In this document: positions 26,506 to 36,089 of the stretch, piece after piece
Position numbering within the stretch: the first letter of the stretch is position 1
Layout: every line of letters starts with the position of its first letter
Assembly: GCF_004346225.1 (NCBI RefSeq)
Contig: NZ_SMAJ01000006.1
Span: forward strand, 62,001-126,000
From: Paralcaligenes ureilyticus
Lineage (GTDB): Bacteria; Pseudomonadota; Gammaproteobacteria; Burkholderiales; Burkholderiaceae_B
DNA: 64,000 nt
Direction: 5' to 3'
Notes under the pieces: generated by a model
Database searches by the model: none
What the model saw: the letters and a program-made list of their open reading frames with translations, nothing else
Told to the model about the DNA's origin: nothing
Program-made: the position numbers and the translations under genes

Positions 26506-28206
26506 CTACTGTAACGCCAACTGCCGGCCCGCCACCCAGCCGAAGGTAAGGGCGGGGCCCAGCGTAATACCCGGGGCCGGATATGCCCCTCCCATCACCG
26601 ACTGCATATCGTTGCCTGCCACGTACAAGCCGGCAATCGCCTGACCATCGGCCCCCACCGCCTGGGCATACTCGTTACAGGAAATTCCGCACGCCGTACC
26701 GATATCTCCCGCCACTACCTTGACGGCATAAAACGGCGCATTGCCCAATGGAGCCAGACAGGGGTTGGGCTTGTGCTGCGGGTCGCCCAAATACCGGTTG
26801 TATTCGGTACTGCCTTTGCCAAAATCAGTATCCACACCACTCACTGCCAAATCGTTGTAACGATTCACGGTTTGAACGAGCGCATCGGCAGGCACCCCCA
26901 TCAGCCGGGCCAGCTCATCCAGTGAACTCGCCTTTAACAGATACCCGGCGTCGATCAGGTATTGCCTCGGACGCCCGCCTGGCAAAGCCAGGCCCAGCCC
27001 CCATTTATCCACAAACGCCTGATCACAGATCAGATGGGCGGGTATGCTGGGCACCGTTTCGTTCGAACGATACATGCCCAGGACGAACTCGTGATAAGAA
27101 GAAGACTCGTTGACAAAACGCCGGCCGTGGGCGTTGACGGCAATCAATCCGGGCTTGGATCGATCCCAGACCAAATGCGGGTAGCGAACCACTTCGCCGT
27201 TGGGCTTGGTCCATATCGAGACCGGAGCCCAAAAAGCGGGCGACACGTGGCCTCGCCCCATGACGGCCCCCGCCTCTTGCGCGAGCCGTATGCCGTCGCC
27301 CTGATTATCCGTTGGGGACATGGACCACATCCCGATCGGCTTGGGATACAAGGCGTGCCGCAGGGACGCATTCCATGGAAATCCGCCGCTGGCCACGACC
27401 ACCCCTTTGCGCACCTGTATGTTCACATCGGCACCGTTGCGGGCAACGGTGACGCCTACCACCCGGCCGCTGGCATCGCAATGCAAACGCCGGGCCGCCG
27501 TCGACAGCCAATAAGGCAGCTTGGAATGCAACACCCCGGCAAACAGCTGCGCCGCCAGGGCATTACCCAGCAACAGTCGTGTGCCGCGATGATAGCCGCG
27601 AACCCTGTCGGACCCATATCGCAGGACCAGCTTTCCCGCGTGCCAGAACGATGCAAAGGAATGGCTCACATTGAGCAAATGCCGTACATCGACCAACGAC
27701 ACCATCATGCCGCCCAACACCAGGAACTCCTTTAGCGGATCGTGCAGCTCCTTGAAATGCCGGCCTAGCCTGCGGCCATCGAACTCAACCGGATCAAGCG
27801 CCCGCCCGCCCAAGGCGGCGCCTGGACGATCGGGATAATAGTCCGGCGAAAACGTGCGTGCCGCCAGCGTCAATACACCATGAGACGTCATGTAGTCCAG
27901 CATCTTCGGGCCCATTTCCAGATACGCCCGTTTCATGGACTCCGCCGAGGCATCGCCCACGGTATGGTCCAGGTATTCCCACACCTTCTCAAAGGTATCG
28001 GGATGGCCCGCCGCCGCGGACTGCGAATTGAGCGGCAGCCAGACCGCGCCGCCCGATACGGCCGTCGAGCCGCCGATCCTGCCTGTTTTCTCGATGAGCA
28101 ACACCTCCAGGCCTTCGAAATGAGCGGTCAGGGCGGCCGTCATGCCGCTCGCGCCCGACCCGATCACCACCGCATCCACGGTTTCGTCCCACCTTACGTC
28201 TTCCAT
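26506..28206 (-). CDS. FAD-dependent oxidoreductase (3-ketosteroid dehydrogenase-like)
   Basis: A 566-residue flavoprotein of the fumarate reductase/3-ketosteroid-Delta1-dehydrogenase superfamily. The N-terminal FAD site is DAVVIGSGASGMTAALTAH with GRIGGSTAVSGGAVWLP; the C-terminal FAD segment is GLYVAGNDMQSVMGGAYPAPG. There is no haem or signal sequence, so it is soluble and cytoplasmic. Six bp after an SDR gene in a Liv-transporter operon. Desaturation of a cyclic ketone or acid is the best guess; flavins of this fold also reduce or oxidise other substrates. Confidence 0.83.
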   Translation of the reverse strand: MEDVRWDETVDAVVIGSGASGMTAALTAHFEGLEVLLIEKTGRIGGSTAVSGGAVWLPLNSQSAAAGHPDTFEKVWEYLDHTVGDASAESMKRAYLEMGPKMLDYMTSHGVLTLAARTFSPDYYPDRPGAALGGRALDPVEFDGRRLGRHFKELHDPLKEFLVLGGMMVSLVDVRHLLNVSHSFASFWHAGKLVLRYGSDRVRGYHRGTRLLLGNALAAQLFAGVLHSKLPYWLSTAARRLHCDASGRVVGVTVARNGADVNIQVRKGVVVASGGFPWNASLRHALYPKPIGMWSMSPTDNQGDGIRLAQEAGAVMGRGHVSPAFWAPVSIWTKPNGEVVRYPHLVWDRSKPGLIAVNAHGRRFVNESSSYHEFVLGMYRSNETVPSIPAHLICDQAFVDKWGLGLALPGGRPRQYLIDAGYLLKASSLDELARLMGVPADALVQTVNRYNDLAVSGVDTDFGKGSTEYNRYLGDPQHKPNPCLAPLGNAPFYAVKVVAGDIGTACGISCNEYAQAVGADGQAIAGLYVAGNDMQSVMGGAYPAPGITLGPALTFGWVAGRQLALQ

Positions 28207-28212
28207 GATTTC

Positions 28213-28938
28213 CTATGCTCCCGACCCGCCCAACGACTTGCCGCCATCTACAAACAAGACCTGGCCCGTAATAAAGCTCATGGCCGGGCTCGCCAGAAAG
28301 GACACCGCATTGGCCACATCGTCGGGTCGTCCGGCTCGTCCCGTCGGCTGCAAGGCCAGTTGGGCCGCAAGCCGCTCAGGGCTTAGAGCCTGCAGCAGCG
28401 GCGTATCGATCAGGCCTGGCGCGATGGCGTTGACCAATATCCCCCGCGGGGCAAGCTCCATCGCCGAAGCCCGGGTGTAGCCGACCAGAGCAGCCTTGGA
28501 GGCCACATAGTGAGGATGGTTCTTTGCTCCCAGATAAGCACGCGAAGCAATATTGATTATCTTCGAGCCCGAGGTCATTTTCCCGGCAAGCTCTTGCGTC
28601 AAGGTAGCGGCCGCAATCAGGTTGACCTCGTACATGCGGCGAAAATCTTCGTTCGAAACCTCGAAAAACAGACGCTCGTCGAATAAGCCTGCGTTGTTCA
28701 CCAAAGCGGCTACCGGTGGCAACTGCGCAGCCAAGGCGCGCAATTCATCCTCGTCGGTGAGATCAACGCATCGGCCCTCCACATCCAGCTCCTCGGCCCG
28801 AAACTCCTCGATCGTGCGGCCCAACAACAACTCATTACGATCCAGAACCATTACTCGAAACCCGTCGCGAGCCAGGCGCTGCACTATCGCCATGCCCATG
28901 CCGCTCGCGCCGCCCGTGACCACCGCCATTGCTTTCAT
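28213..28938 (-). CDS. Short-chain dehydrogenase/reductase
   Basis: A 241-residue classical SDR. NAD(P) site VVTGGASGMG at 6-15, NNAG in ALVNNAGLFDE, active-site Ser region IINIASRAY and catalytic Tyr/Lys in HYVASKAAL, then PGLIDTP. Lies 11 bp after another SDR gene and 6 bp before the flavoprotein gene. Probably oxidises a hydroxyl of the operon's substrate to a ketone. Confidence 0.9.
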   Translation of the reverse strand: MKAMAVVTGGASGMGMAIVQRLARDGFRVMVLDRNELLLGRTIEEFRAEELDVEGRCVDLTDEDELRALAAQLPPVAALVNNAGLFDERLFFEVSNEDFRRMYEVNLIAAATLTQELAGKMTSGSKIINIASRAYLGAKNHPHYVASKAALVGYTRASAMELAPRGILVNAIAPGLIDTPLLQALSPERLAAQLALQPTGRAGRPDDVANAVSFLASPAMSFITGQVLFVDGGKSLGGSGA

Positions 28939-28949
28939 TCTGCTTCGCC

Positions 28950-29702
28950 TTATACCGCCAAATACCCACCGTCCACGGGCAGTATGACGCCGTTGACGTA
29001 ACTGGCCATGGACGAGGCCAGGAAAATGACCGGACCTACGATTTCTTCAGGAGTCCCATTTCTGGCCATGGGCGTGCGGGAACAATACCAATCCGTGCCA
29101 TGCGGCGTCGCGCGCTGGCCCGCTGTCATATCGGTTTCCATCAAGCCCGGCGCCACGGCATTGACCCGTACTCCGTACGGGGCCAGATCCCGGGCCATGA
29201 CCTGCGTCAGCGACCTCACCCCACCCTTTGACACCACATAGCCTACCGACGAAATACCGCTGCCAAAAGCCACGATGGAACAAAGATTGATAATCGCGCC
29301 TTGCGTTTTTTTCAGGGCGCCGACAAAGGCATGGCTGACGTTGAACGTGCCCTGCAAATTCACCTGCATTACCCTGGCCCATACATCAGGGCTATCCGCA
29401 TCATCAAAGCGGCCCTTTACCGACATACCGGCATTGTTGACCAGAATGTCGATGGCGCCGAGCTGTTCGCCCACCCGGGCGGCCACTTGGACGACATCGG
29501 CCGCCACCCTCACATCAAACGCGAACGAATGCGCCGCGCCGCCCGTGGACTGTATCTCGCGAACGGTCGCGAGTGCCGCCGGCTCATCCATATCGGCGAC
29601 GACGACCGTCGCGCCTTCGCGCGCCAGGCCTTTGGCTATGGCCGCCCCCAGGCCTTTTCCCGCGCCCGTCACCAACGCCAGCTTTCCCTGTACCAAGCCC
29701 AT
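28950..29702 (-). CDS. Short-chain dehydrogenase/reductase
   Basis: A 250-residue SDR of the FabG type with VTGAGKGLG, DILVNNAGMS, NLCSIVAFGSG and catalytic YVVSKGGV. ATG at 29702 is used because GGAG lies 6 bp upstream; an in-frame GTG at 29714 is less likely. It is 18 bp after livF-like, so co-transcribed with the transporter. Confidence 0.9.
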   Translation of the reverse strand: MGLVQGKLALVTGAGKGLGAAIAKGLAREGATVVVADMDEPAALATVREIQSTGGAAHSFAFDVRVAADVVQVAARVGEQLGAIDILVNNAGMSVKGRFDDADSPDVWARVMQVNLQGTFNVSHAFVGALKKTQGAIINLCSIVAFGSGISSVGYVVSKGGVRSLTQVMARDLAPYGVRVNAVAPGLMETDMTAGQRATPHGTDWYCSRTPMARNGTPEEIVGPVIFLASSMASYVNGVILPVDGGYLAV

Positions 29703-29720
29703 GCCAATCTCCACCCTGCT

Positions 29721-30440
29721 CTAAGCACCCAGATAGGCGCGACGCACGCCATCGTCGGCCATCAGATCGGCCGCTTTGCCCTTCAATGAAATCTCGCCGT
29801 TCTCCAGAATGTAGGCGTAGCTCGATACCGACAGCGCCAGCTTCACGTTCTGTTCGACAAGTAAAATCGTCATGCCCTGTTCGCGATTCAGCCTGCGGAT
29901 AATTTCAAAAATCTGCTCGACAATCAGCGGAGCCAACCCCATCGACGGCTCATCGAGCAATATCATCCGCGGCCTGGACATCATGGCCCGGGCCGTTGCA
30001 AGCATCTGCTGCTCGCCGCCAGAAAGTGTGGCGGCCTTTTGGCCGATCCGCTCGCGCAGACGCGGGAAAATATCGCACATCTGATCCAGATCGGTGCGCA
30101 CGCCAGGCCGATCGCGTCGCTGATACGCACCCATTTCCAGGTTCTCGCGTACGGTCATATCGCGAAATATCTCGCGCCCCTCAGGCACCTGGACTATGCC
30201 CCGGCGCACGATCTCGTCCGTTCGCCGGGTATGTATGGGGTGCCCATCGAAATGCACCGATCCGCCCGTCGGCTTAATCAACCGCGAGATGACATTGAGG
30301 GTGGTGGATTTACCCGCGCCATTGGCGCCCAGCAACGCCACAATTTCACCTTCGGGCACCGACAGGGAAACCTCGTGCAAGGCCTGAATATGCCCATACG
30401 CCGCCGAGATGGACTCGACCTCAAGGAGCGCGCCGCTCAT
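29721..30440 (-). CDS. Branched-chain-type ABC transporter ATP-binding protein (LivF-like)
   Basis: A 239-residue ATPase with Walker A GANGAGKST, signature TLSGGEQQMLA and Walker B MILLDEPSMGLAP, the last being typical of LivF. Start overlaps the LivG-like stop by 4 bp (ATGA). Works with the LivG-like subunit to power import. Confidence 0.9.
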   Translation of the reverse strand: MSGALLEVESISAAYGHIQALHEVSLSVPEGEIVALLGANGAGKSTTLNVISRLIKPTGGSVHFDGHPIHTRRTDEIVRRGIVQVPEGREIFRDMTVRENLEMGAYQRRDRPGVRTDLDQMCDIFPRLRERIGQKAATLSGGEQQMLATARAMMSRPRMILLDEPSMGLAPLIVEQIFEIIRRLNREQGMTILLVEQNVKLALSVSSYAYILENGEISLKGKAADLMADDGVRRAYLGA

Positions 30441-31192
30441 GACTGGCCCTCCTTGCCCAGATACGCCTCGATTACCCGCGGATCGGTGCGAATGTCGGCC
30501 GGAGCGCCCTGCGCTATTTTTTCGCCGAAGGACATCACCGTAATGGCGTGCGAAATCGACATGACCAGCTGCATGACGTGCTCGACCAGCAGCACCGTAA
30601 TGCCGTCCTTGGCGCACAGTTCGACGAGCAAGTGGTCCAGCGTATCAATTTCCCGATTCCGCAATCCGGCGGCAGGCTCGTCGAGCAGCAGCAGCCGGGG
30701 GCGTATTGCCAGCGCGCGCGCCAGCTCAAGCATCTTCTGGCGGCCGAAATCCAGGCTGTTGGCCGGCGCATCGACGAAGTCGATCAAGCCCACGCGCTGG
30801 AGCAGGTATTCGGCAAACTCGATGTTCTCGGCGCTGGAACGCCGCAGCACGCCAAGCAGGCTGCGCGCGCTATGCGAATACGAACCCAGCAGCACGTTTT
30901 CTCGGACCGAAAGCCCACCGAAGAGTTCCAGATTTTGAAACGTGCGGGCTATCCCCAAACCCGCCATGTGGTGCGGATAGCGGCGCGTAATGTCCTGGCC
31001 CTCGAACACTATTTTTCCCGCGTAAGGATCGTAATAGCGCGACACACAATTAAAAATGGTGGATTTCCCCGCCCCGTTGGGGCCGATCAGCGCGTGAATG
31101 CGTCCCTGCTCAATATCGAAGGACAGATTATTGACGGCGGTGAGGCCGCCAAACTTCACCGTCAGGTTTTCAATCGACAGGCAGGCGGTCAT
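30437..31192 (-). CDS. Branched-chain-type ABC transporter ATP-binding protein (LivG-like)
   Basis: A 251-residue ATPase: Walker A GPNGAGKSTIFN, then GLGIARTFQNLELF, a LivG hallmark, a shortened signature region DFGRQKMLELARAL where LSxGxQ is replaced by LDFGRQ, and LLLLDEPAAGL. The signature change is common in LivG proteins. Overlaps livM-like by 4 bp. Confidence 0.9.
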   Translation of the reverse strand: MTACLSIENLTVKFGGLTAVNNLSFDIEQGRIHALIGPNGAGKSTIFNCVSRYYDPYAGKIVFEGQDITRRYPHHMAGLGIARTFQNLELFGGLSVRENVLLGSYSHSARSLLGVLRRSSAENIEFAEYLLQRVGLIDFVDAPANSLDFGRQKMLELARALAIRPRLLLLDEPAAGLRNREIDTLDHLLVELCAKDGITVLLVEHVMQLVMSISHAITVMSFGEKIAQGAPADIRTDPRVIEAYLGKEGQS

Positions 31193-32181
31193 GGGCGGCC
31201 CTCGTCGTGTCCGGCCGACGATTTCACGCCTTGCGTCGCGGGCAACCGAGACAAACGCTGCGCCCCGCGGGCCTGCCTTTTAATGAACAGGCCTCCGGGA
31301 GCAAACATCATGAATCCGATCAGGATCAGGCCATAAATAATTTCCTGAAACGACAGCACCTGCCGCAAGACCTCAGAGATCAGGCCGAAGAGCACGGCAC
31401 CCACCACCGCACCGCGCACCGAACCCAGCCCTCCGACCACAATCATGATCAGAATCAGCAAGGTGGCGTCAAAGCCCAGGCTGTCCGGATGGATAAATGA
31501 CGCAAACGTGGTGTACACACCGCCGGCCACGCCGGCATAAGCGGCCGAAAACATAAAGGCCACGCGCTTGACCACATTCACATTCACTCCCATGGCCTGC
31601 GCCGCCACATCGCTTTCCCGCACGGCACGAAAGGCCGAGCCCAGCCGCGAACGCGAAAGCAGGACCGTCAGCCACAGCGTCAATGCCGCAATCGCCACCA
31701 CAAACGGATAGGCGCGTATATCGGAGGTCAGTTGAAAACCGAAAATCCGGGCCGGCGACATCTGATAGCCGTTGGAGCCATTGGTGACCGCCGTCCAGTT
31801 GACGAACACCCACTGCATCGCCTCGCCAAAAGCAAAGGTCGATAGCGCCAGGTAGATATCCCGCATACGGATGGCCAGGGCGCCGAGCACATAACCCAAA
31901 ACGGCGGAGACCAGGCCGCCCGCCAAAATGGACACGATAAACGGCGGGTGCCACGCGGTATTGAGAATGGCGGCGGTGTAGATGCCTACGCCGTAAAAGG
32001 CCGCATGCGACAAGGCAAACTGGCCGGTTTCACCTATCACGATATGCAGGCCAAGCGACAGGATGACGTAAACCATCAGCAGATTCACGATATACAGCAC
32101 ATAGCCCGTGGCGGTAAAGGGCAACACCAACAACACCAGCAAAGCCAGCCACAAAAGGGCTTTATCCAGGTTGATCTTCAT
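31189..32181 (-). CDS. Branched-chain-type ABC transporter permease (LivM-like)
   Basis: A 330-residue membrane protein with about nine hydrophobic helices. The family motifs GETGQFALSHAAFYGVGIY and GGLGSVRGAVVGA are visible. Overlaps both neighbours by 4 bp, so the four membrane and ATPase genes are tightly coupled. Confidence 0.9.
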   Translation of the reverse strand: MKINLDKALLWLALLVLLVLPFTATGYVLYIVNLLMVYVILSLGLHIVIGETGQFALSHAAFYGVGIYTAAILNTAWHPPFIVSILAGGLVSAVLGYVLGALAIRMRDIYLALSTFAFGEAMQWVFVNWTAVTNGSNGYQMSPARIFGFQLTSDIRAYPFVVAIAALTLWLTVLLSRSRLGSAFRAVRESDVAAQAMGVNVNVVKRVAFMFSAAYAGVAGGVYTTFASFIHPDSLGFDATLLILIMIVVGGLGSVRGAVVGAVLFGLISEVLRQVLSFQEIIYGLILIGFMMFAPGGLFIKRQARGAQRLSRLPATQGVKSSAGHDEGRP

Positions 32182-33080
32182 ACCTTTTTAACCTGCAGGC
32201 TGCCGCCCAGAATACCTTGCGGGCGCAACACCAGAACAATCATGATGGCCAGAAAAGGCGCTACGACAATGGCATTGGTCGATATGAACAGGCCCACCAG
32301 GTTTTCCGCAATGCCGATGATGAATCCGCCCACTATCGCACCGGGCACACTGCTGATGCCGCCCACAATGGCTGCGGCAAACGCCAATATGACGATATGG
32401 CCAATATCGGGGGTCATCAGGATTTTGGGGGTGATCAGAATGGCCGAAACCGCAGAGATCAGGCCGGCAAGCCCCCATACGGCCATGCGCATGGTTTGCA
32501 AATTGACGCCGACTATCTGTGCCGCTTTCGGGTTCATGCCCACGGCCCGCATGGCCTTGCCGATTCGCGTGTAATTGAACATGAAAAATAACAGCAGCAT
32601 TACGACGATGGCCACTACAAAAATCATGACATCCAGCCGGGTCAATATGGCCTGGCCAATCATGACCGTATCGGTCGACACCAAAGGAGGCAAGGATCGC
32701 GGCACATCGCCCAGGCCAGTCTGGCGCACCAGCCCTTTAAGCACATAAGCCAGGCCCAGGGTAGCAATCACCAATTGCACGCCCACCCCTTTGTTCATCA
32801 CCACCCGCTCCATGACGACGCGCTGAAAAAAAGCGCATACCGCCGACACGACAATCAGGGTCAAGGGAATAACCAGTAAATAGGACCAATGCAGGGCGAC
32901 AATCATAAATAGCGCCGCATAGCCGCCCAGCATGAAGATTTCGCCGGCCGCGAAATTCGGCACGTCCGTGGCTTTAAAGATAATCACCACTGCAACAGCC
33001 AGCAAGGCATAAACACTGCCGGTGACCAGGCCCGACAAAATACCCTGCTGCAAAAATAGCCAAATGTCGGCAAGACTCAT
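32178..33080 (-). CDS. Branched-chain-type ABC transporter permease (LivH-like)
   Basis: A 300-residue membrane protein, second pore subunit. Motifs GLVTGSVYALLAVAVV near the N-terminus and GGISSVPGAIVGGFIIG near the C-terminus fit LivH. It follows the binding-protein gene by 55 bp. Confidence 0.9.
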   Translation of the reverse strand: MSLADIWLFLQQGILSGLVTGSVYALLAVAVVIIFKATDVPNFAAGEIFMLGGYAALFMIVALHWSYLLVIPLTLIVVSAVCAFFQRVVMERVVMNKGVGVQLVIATLGLAYVLKGLVRQTGLGDVPRSLPPLVSTDTVMIGQAILTRLDVMIFVVAIVVMLLLFFMFNYTRIGKAMRAVGMNPKAAQIVGVNLQTMRMAVWGLAGLISAVSAILITPKILMTPDIGHIVILAFAAAIVGGISSVPGAIVGGFIIGIAENLVGLFISTNAIVVAPFLAIMIVLVLRPQGILGGSLQVKKV

Positions 33081-33135
33081 GCGTGTCTCCGCAAGGCGCA
33101 GGCGTGCCTAGGCATAGCCCGCGCCCGGGGTGAAT

Positions 33136-34353
33136 TCATTTAGGCTGATAGGTCCAGTCGCTCTTGTAGGAACCTGGAATCAATTCCCTATGAGTCCCAT
33201 CGAACTTGATGTAAATGGCGGCTTTCTGGCCCGCGTGATCGGTAGGCGTGAATTCAATGGGACCCGCCATGACTTTGGAATCCAGCTTCATATGCTCCAG
33301 CGCCGTCAAGACTTTTTCCCGAGTCAAGTCACGCCCGGCTTCCTTCAGAGCCTCCACCACCGTCATGGCCGACGGAATGCCATAGGGCATGAAGGTTTGC
33401 GGATGCCCCGGCTTGGCCGCGAGATCCGGATAATTATCCTTGTACATCTTGTACACCCAGGCCATTTTGGGGTCGTCGGGCAGGCCCGCGACCACATCCT
33501 GGATATAGAAATTCTTGAGCGCGTCGCTACCGCCCACGTTTGCCACTAACTGGGTCACATCGGCGGCGCCATTCACCGCCAGAACGATCGGTTTGGTCCA
33601 ACCCATCTCGCGCGCCTTTTTGATAATCAGCGCAGCCGGCCGTGCGTAGGTGGCCAATAACAGAACATCGGGGTTGGCGGCGCGAATTTTCAGCATGGGT
33701 GCCGTCACATCAGTGATGGAAGGATTGATCGACTGGACGTCCAGCGTCACCCCGCCCAGCTTCTGGGCCTGAAACCGGGCCGCGTCCAGATTCCAGGTTC
33801 CGTAGGCATCGTCATGATTGATGTACCCGATTTTCTTGGCTTTCAAATGCTCGACCGCAAATTGCACGATCGACCCTCCAACGGCATGCTGGGAAATGGA
33901 GAAAGCGCCATAGATGTACTTGGAGGGTGGATACAAGGCGCCGTCGCCTGACGCGTTGAGCATCAAGAGCGGAATCTTGGCGCGATCGACATATTCGCGA
34001 GCGGCCACCACGGCCGCCGAACACGAGCCGCCGTTCAGGAGAAACACCTTGTCCTGCTCGGTGAGTTTTTTCACCGCGGCCATCAGGTCATTGGCGTTGC
34101 AGCGCGTATCCTCGACGGACAGCACAATCTTGCGCCCGTTGATACCGCCTTCCTTGTTGACTTTTTCGTACCACATCTTGGCGGCGTTGATCACATCAAA
34201 GCCATATGCCATGCCGCTGCCCGACAAGGGAGAAAACACGCCTATCTTGATGGTGGTATCCGTTACTCCCGGCTCTTGTTCCGCCGCTAGCGCCGAGGCT
34301 GCCAAAAGGCCGCTTGCAAGAACTGCCGCGGCAATGCGATTAAAAATTTTCAT
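33136..34353 (-). CDS. Branched-chain-type ABC transporter substrate-binding protein
   Basis: A 405-residue type I periplasmic binding protein (peripla_BP_6). Signal peptide about 1-23 ending in SALA; mature start VTDTTIKIGVFSPLSG is the family's. ATG at 34353 begins the signal peptide; a longer frame upstream is not. Such LivK-like receptors often bind aromatic or alicyclic acids rather than leucine, which fits the catabolic genes in this operon. Confidence 0.88.
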   Translation of the reverse strand: MKIFNRIAAAVLASGLLAASALAAEQEPGVTDTTIKIGVFSPLSGSGMAYGFDVINAAKMWYEKVNKEGGINGRKIVLSVEDTRCNANDLMAAVKKLTEQDKVFLLNGGSCSAAVVAAREYVDRAKIPLLMLNASGDGALYPPSKYIYGAFSISQHAVGGSIVQFAVEHLKAKKIGYINHDDAYGTWNLDAARFQAQKLGGVTLDVQSINPSITDVTAPMLKIRAANPDVLLLATYARPAALIIKKAREMGWTKPIVLAVNGAADVTQLVANVGGSDALKNFYIQDVVAGLPDDPKMAWVYKMYKDNYPDLAAKPGHPQTFMPYGIPSAMTVVEALKEAGRDLTREKVLTALEHMKLDSKVMAGPIEFTPTDHAGQKAAIYIKFDGTHRELIPGSYKSDWTYQPK

Positions 34354-34408
34354 GCTGTCTCCAATCTTTGTTGTTTTGGGCCACCACGGCCGCGACTTTG
34401 CCAAACTA

Positions 34409-35218
34409 TTACTGCATGCGGTAACCGCCGTTCACATCGATGACGCTGCCGGTGATATAGGCCGCATTTTCCGACGCAAGAAACTCCACGGCGCAGGCCA
34501 CGTCGTCGACCGTGCCGATACGCCCCAAAGGAATATTGGCGGCGGCCGTTTCCATGGCGCCGCTACTGGAAATAGTGCTTCGGAGCATATCGGTATCGAT
34601 CAAGCCGGGAGCAACGCTGTTTACCGTAATGCCCAAATGCGAAACCTCTCTGGCCATGGCCTTGGTCAAACCCAACACTGCCGATTTGGCGGCGATATAC
34701 GAAGCGCTGGAACGGTAGCCGCCCAGTTGAGCCGCCACCGAACTGAAGGTGACAAACCGCCCATGCGGCACGGGCGCCTTCTCACGCCGATTGATATAGG
34801 CTCGGGCGCAAAGAAACACGCCGCGCGCATTGACTGCCTGACTACGTTCCCAAATGTCCACCGATGTGTTCTTGATCAAAGGCCGTTCTCCATCGGCCTG
34901 GAACAACAGCAGCCCGGCCGCGCAGACCACTACCTGCACGGGGCCCCAATCTCGCTCGATATGATCGAATGCGCTTTCGACTGCGATTTCGTCGCTGACA
35001 TCGAAAGGCAGGGAAACATGGCCTGGCGATCCTGATTCGCCCAATTCGCGCGCGACCCGGCCGGCGCGCGCAGGGTCGATGTCGCCCGCGACGACTCGAA
35101 ACCCGGCCGCCGCCAATTTCCGGCAAATACACGCGCCAATGCCGCCTCCGGCCCCCGTCACCAATGCAATTGGCGTTCGTTCTTGCGACAACACTTCCAT
35201 CTTGTTGTAAAGACCCAT
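34409..35218 (-). CDS. Short-chain dehydrogenase/reductase
   Basis: A 269-residue SDR: VTGAGGGIGA, CAAGLLL in place of NNAG, FSSVAAQLGG and catalytic YIAAKSAV, C-terminal ITGSVIDVNGGY. First gene of a ten-gene operon running to the GST gene. Its start codon overlaps a TGTATACA palindrome (35218-35225), the likely operator of the divergent GntR regulator; GAGGG lies 9 bp before the ATG. A second ATG at 35200 is possible. Confidence 0.88.
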   Translation of the reverse strand: MGLYNKMEVLSQERTPIALVTGAGGGIGACICRKLAAAGFRVVAGDIDPARAGRVARELGESGSPGHVSLPFDVSDEIAVESAFDHIERDWGPVQVVVCAAGLLLFQADGERPLIKNTSVDIWERSQAVNARGVFLCARAYINRREKAPVPHGRFVTFSSVAAQLGGYRSSASYIAAKSAVLGLTKAMAREVSHLGITVNSVAPGLIDTDMLRSTISSSGAMETAAANIPLGRIGTVDDVACAVEFLASENAAYITGSVIDVNGGYRMQ

Positions 35219-35225
35219 GTATACA
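35218..35225. promoter_or_regulatory. Candidate GntR/FCD operator 1
   Basis: The palindrome TGTATACA, inside the 11-nt ATGTATACAAT, overlaps the first codon of the SDR/Liv operon. The same 11 nt recur at 35383-35393 before the divergent GntR gene. TNGTATACNA-type sites are known for FadR-subfamily regulators such as VanR-like proteins. Binding here would block the operon. Confidence 0.6.
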
Positions 35226-35383
35226 ATCCCTCAAACCGGTTGAGAGGACCCGAATCCAGGAAAAGCGTGATCTATTGCTAAAACAACTCAGGAAATTATG
35301 CATACATAAGAGGTTCACAGCATCCGTAGTTTCCCTAAAGGCTGCAATTTTTCAAGCATCATTTCAGATTTTTTTCGTCCCTA

Positions 35384-35391
35384 TGTATACA
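35384..35391. promoter_or_regulatory. Candidate GntR/FCD operator 2
   Basis: Second TGTATACA palindrome, 166 bp from the first and 8 bp before the GntR start codon. It replaces a clear ribosome site there, suggesting autoregulation; the gene may start close to its promoter. Confidence 0.6.
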
Positions 35392-35399
35392 ATTTGGCG

Positions 35400-36089
35400 A
35401 TGGACACACTTTCAGAACATGTTACCGAAACGCTCAGGGCCTGGGTTTTGCAGGGAATCCTGGCACCGGGCCAGCGCCTGGAAGAAATCCCGCTGGCGGC
35501 CCGATTGGGTGTGTCACGCACACCGGTTCGGGCGGCGCTCGCCAACCTGGGCAATGAAGGCTTGCTGGATCACCAGGCCAAACGCGGCTATACCGTGCGG
35601 GTATATCAGGTTGAAGAAATCGTCGGGGCCTACGAAGTGCGGTCCGTACTCGAAGGCCTCGCCTGTCGAAGAGCGGCTCAGCGCGGCCTGGACCACGACA
35701 CCATCCGCATACTCAAGACCTGCCTCGCCACGGGCGACCGCATCCTGGCCAAAGGCGTGCTGCTTCCCGCAGATCATCAACCTTATCAGCGCATGAATAT
35801 CGACCTGCACAATACGATACTGAGTGCCGCGAACAACCCCTGGGTCGTTCGATTCGCCACGCAGGCGCAAACAACGCCTTTCGCTTCAGACCGAATCATG
35901 CTTTGGGACGATCACCAGATTATCCTGCGCTCGCACAATGACCACCATCGTATCGTCGACGCACTCATCGAACGCGACGCGGCCCGCGCCGAAACCTTGA
36001 TGCGCGAGCATGTGTACTATGCCGGAATAATATTGAAGGACAATTATCAGCGTTTGACCAAGGCCGCCGCCGAAAATCCGCTCGCGTAG
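35400..36089 (+). CDS. GntR-family regulator, FCD domain
   Basis: A 229-residue regulator: winged HTH at about 10-70 (LAARLGVSRTPVRAALANLGNEG), then an FCD domain with DLHNTILSA and the metal/ligand histidines in HNDHHRIVDAL. It is divergent from the ten-gene catabolic operon and probably represses it until the substrate or an acyl-CoA product binds. The TAG stop is supplied by the GTAG of a REP element (36086-36109). Confidence 0.88.
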   Translation: MDTLSEHVTETLRAWVLQGILAPGQRLEEIPLAARLGVSRTPVRAALANLGNEGLLDHQAKRGYTVRVYQVEEIVGAYEVRSVLEGLACRRAAQRGLDHDTIRILKTCLATGDRILAKGVLLPADHQPYQRMNIDLHNTILSAANNPWVVRFATQAQTTPFASDRIMLWDDHQIILRSHNDHHRIVDALIERDAARAETLMREHVYYAGIILKDNYQRLTKAAAENPLA

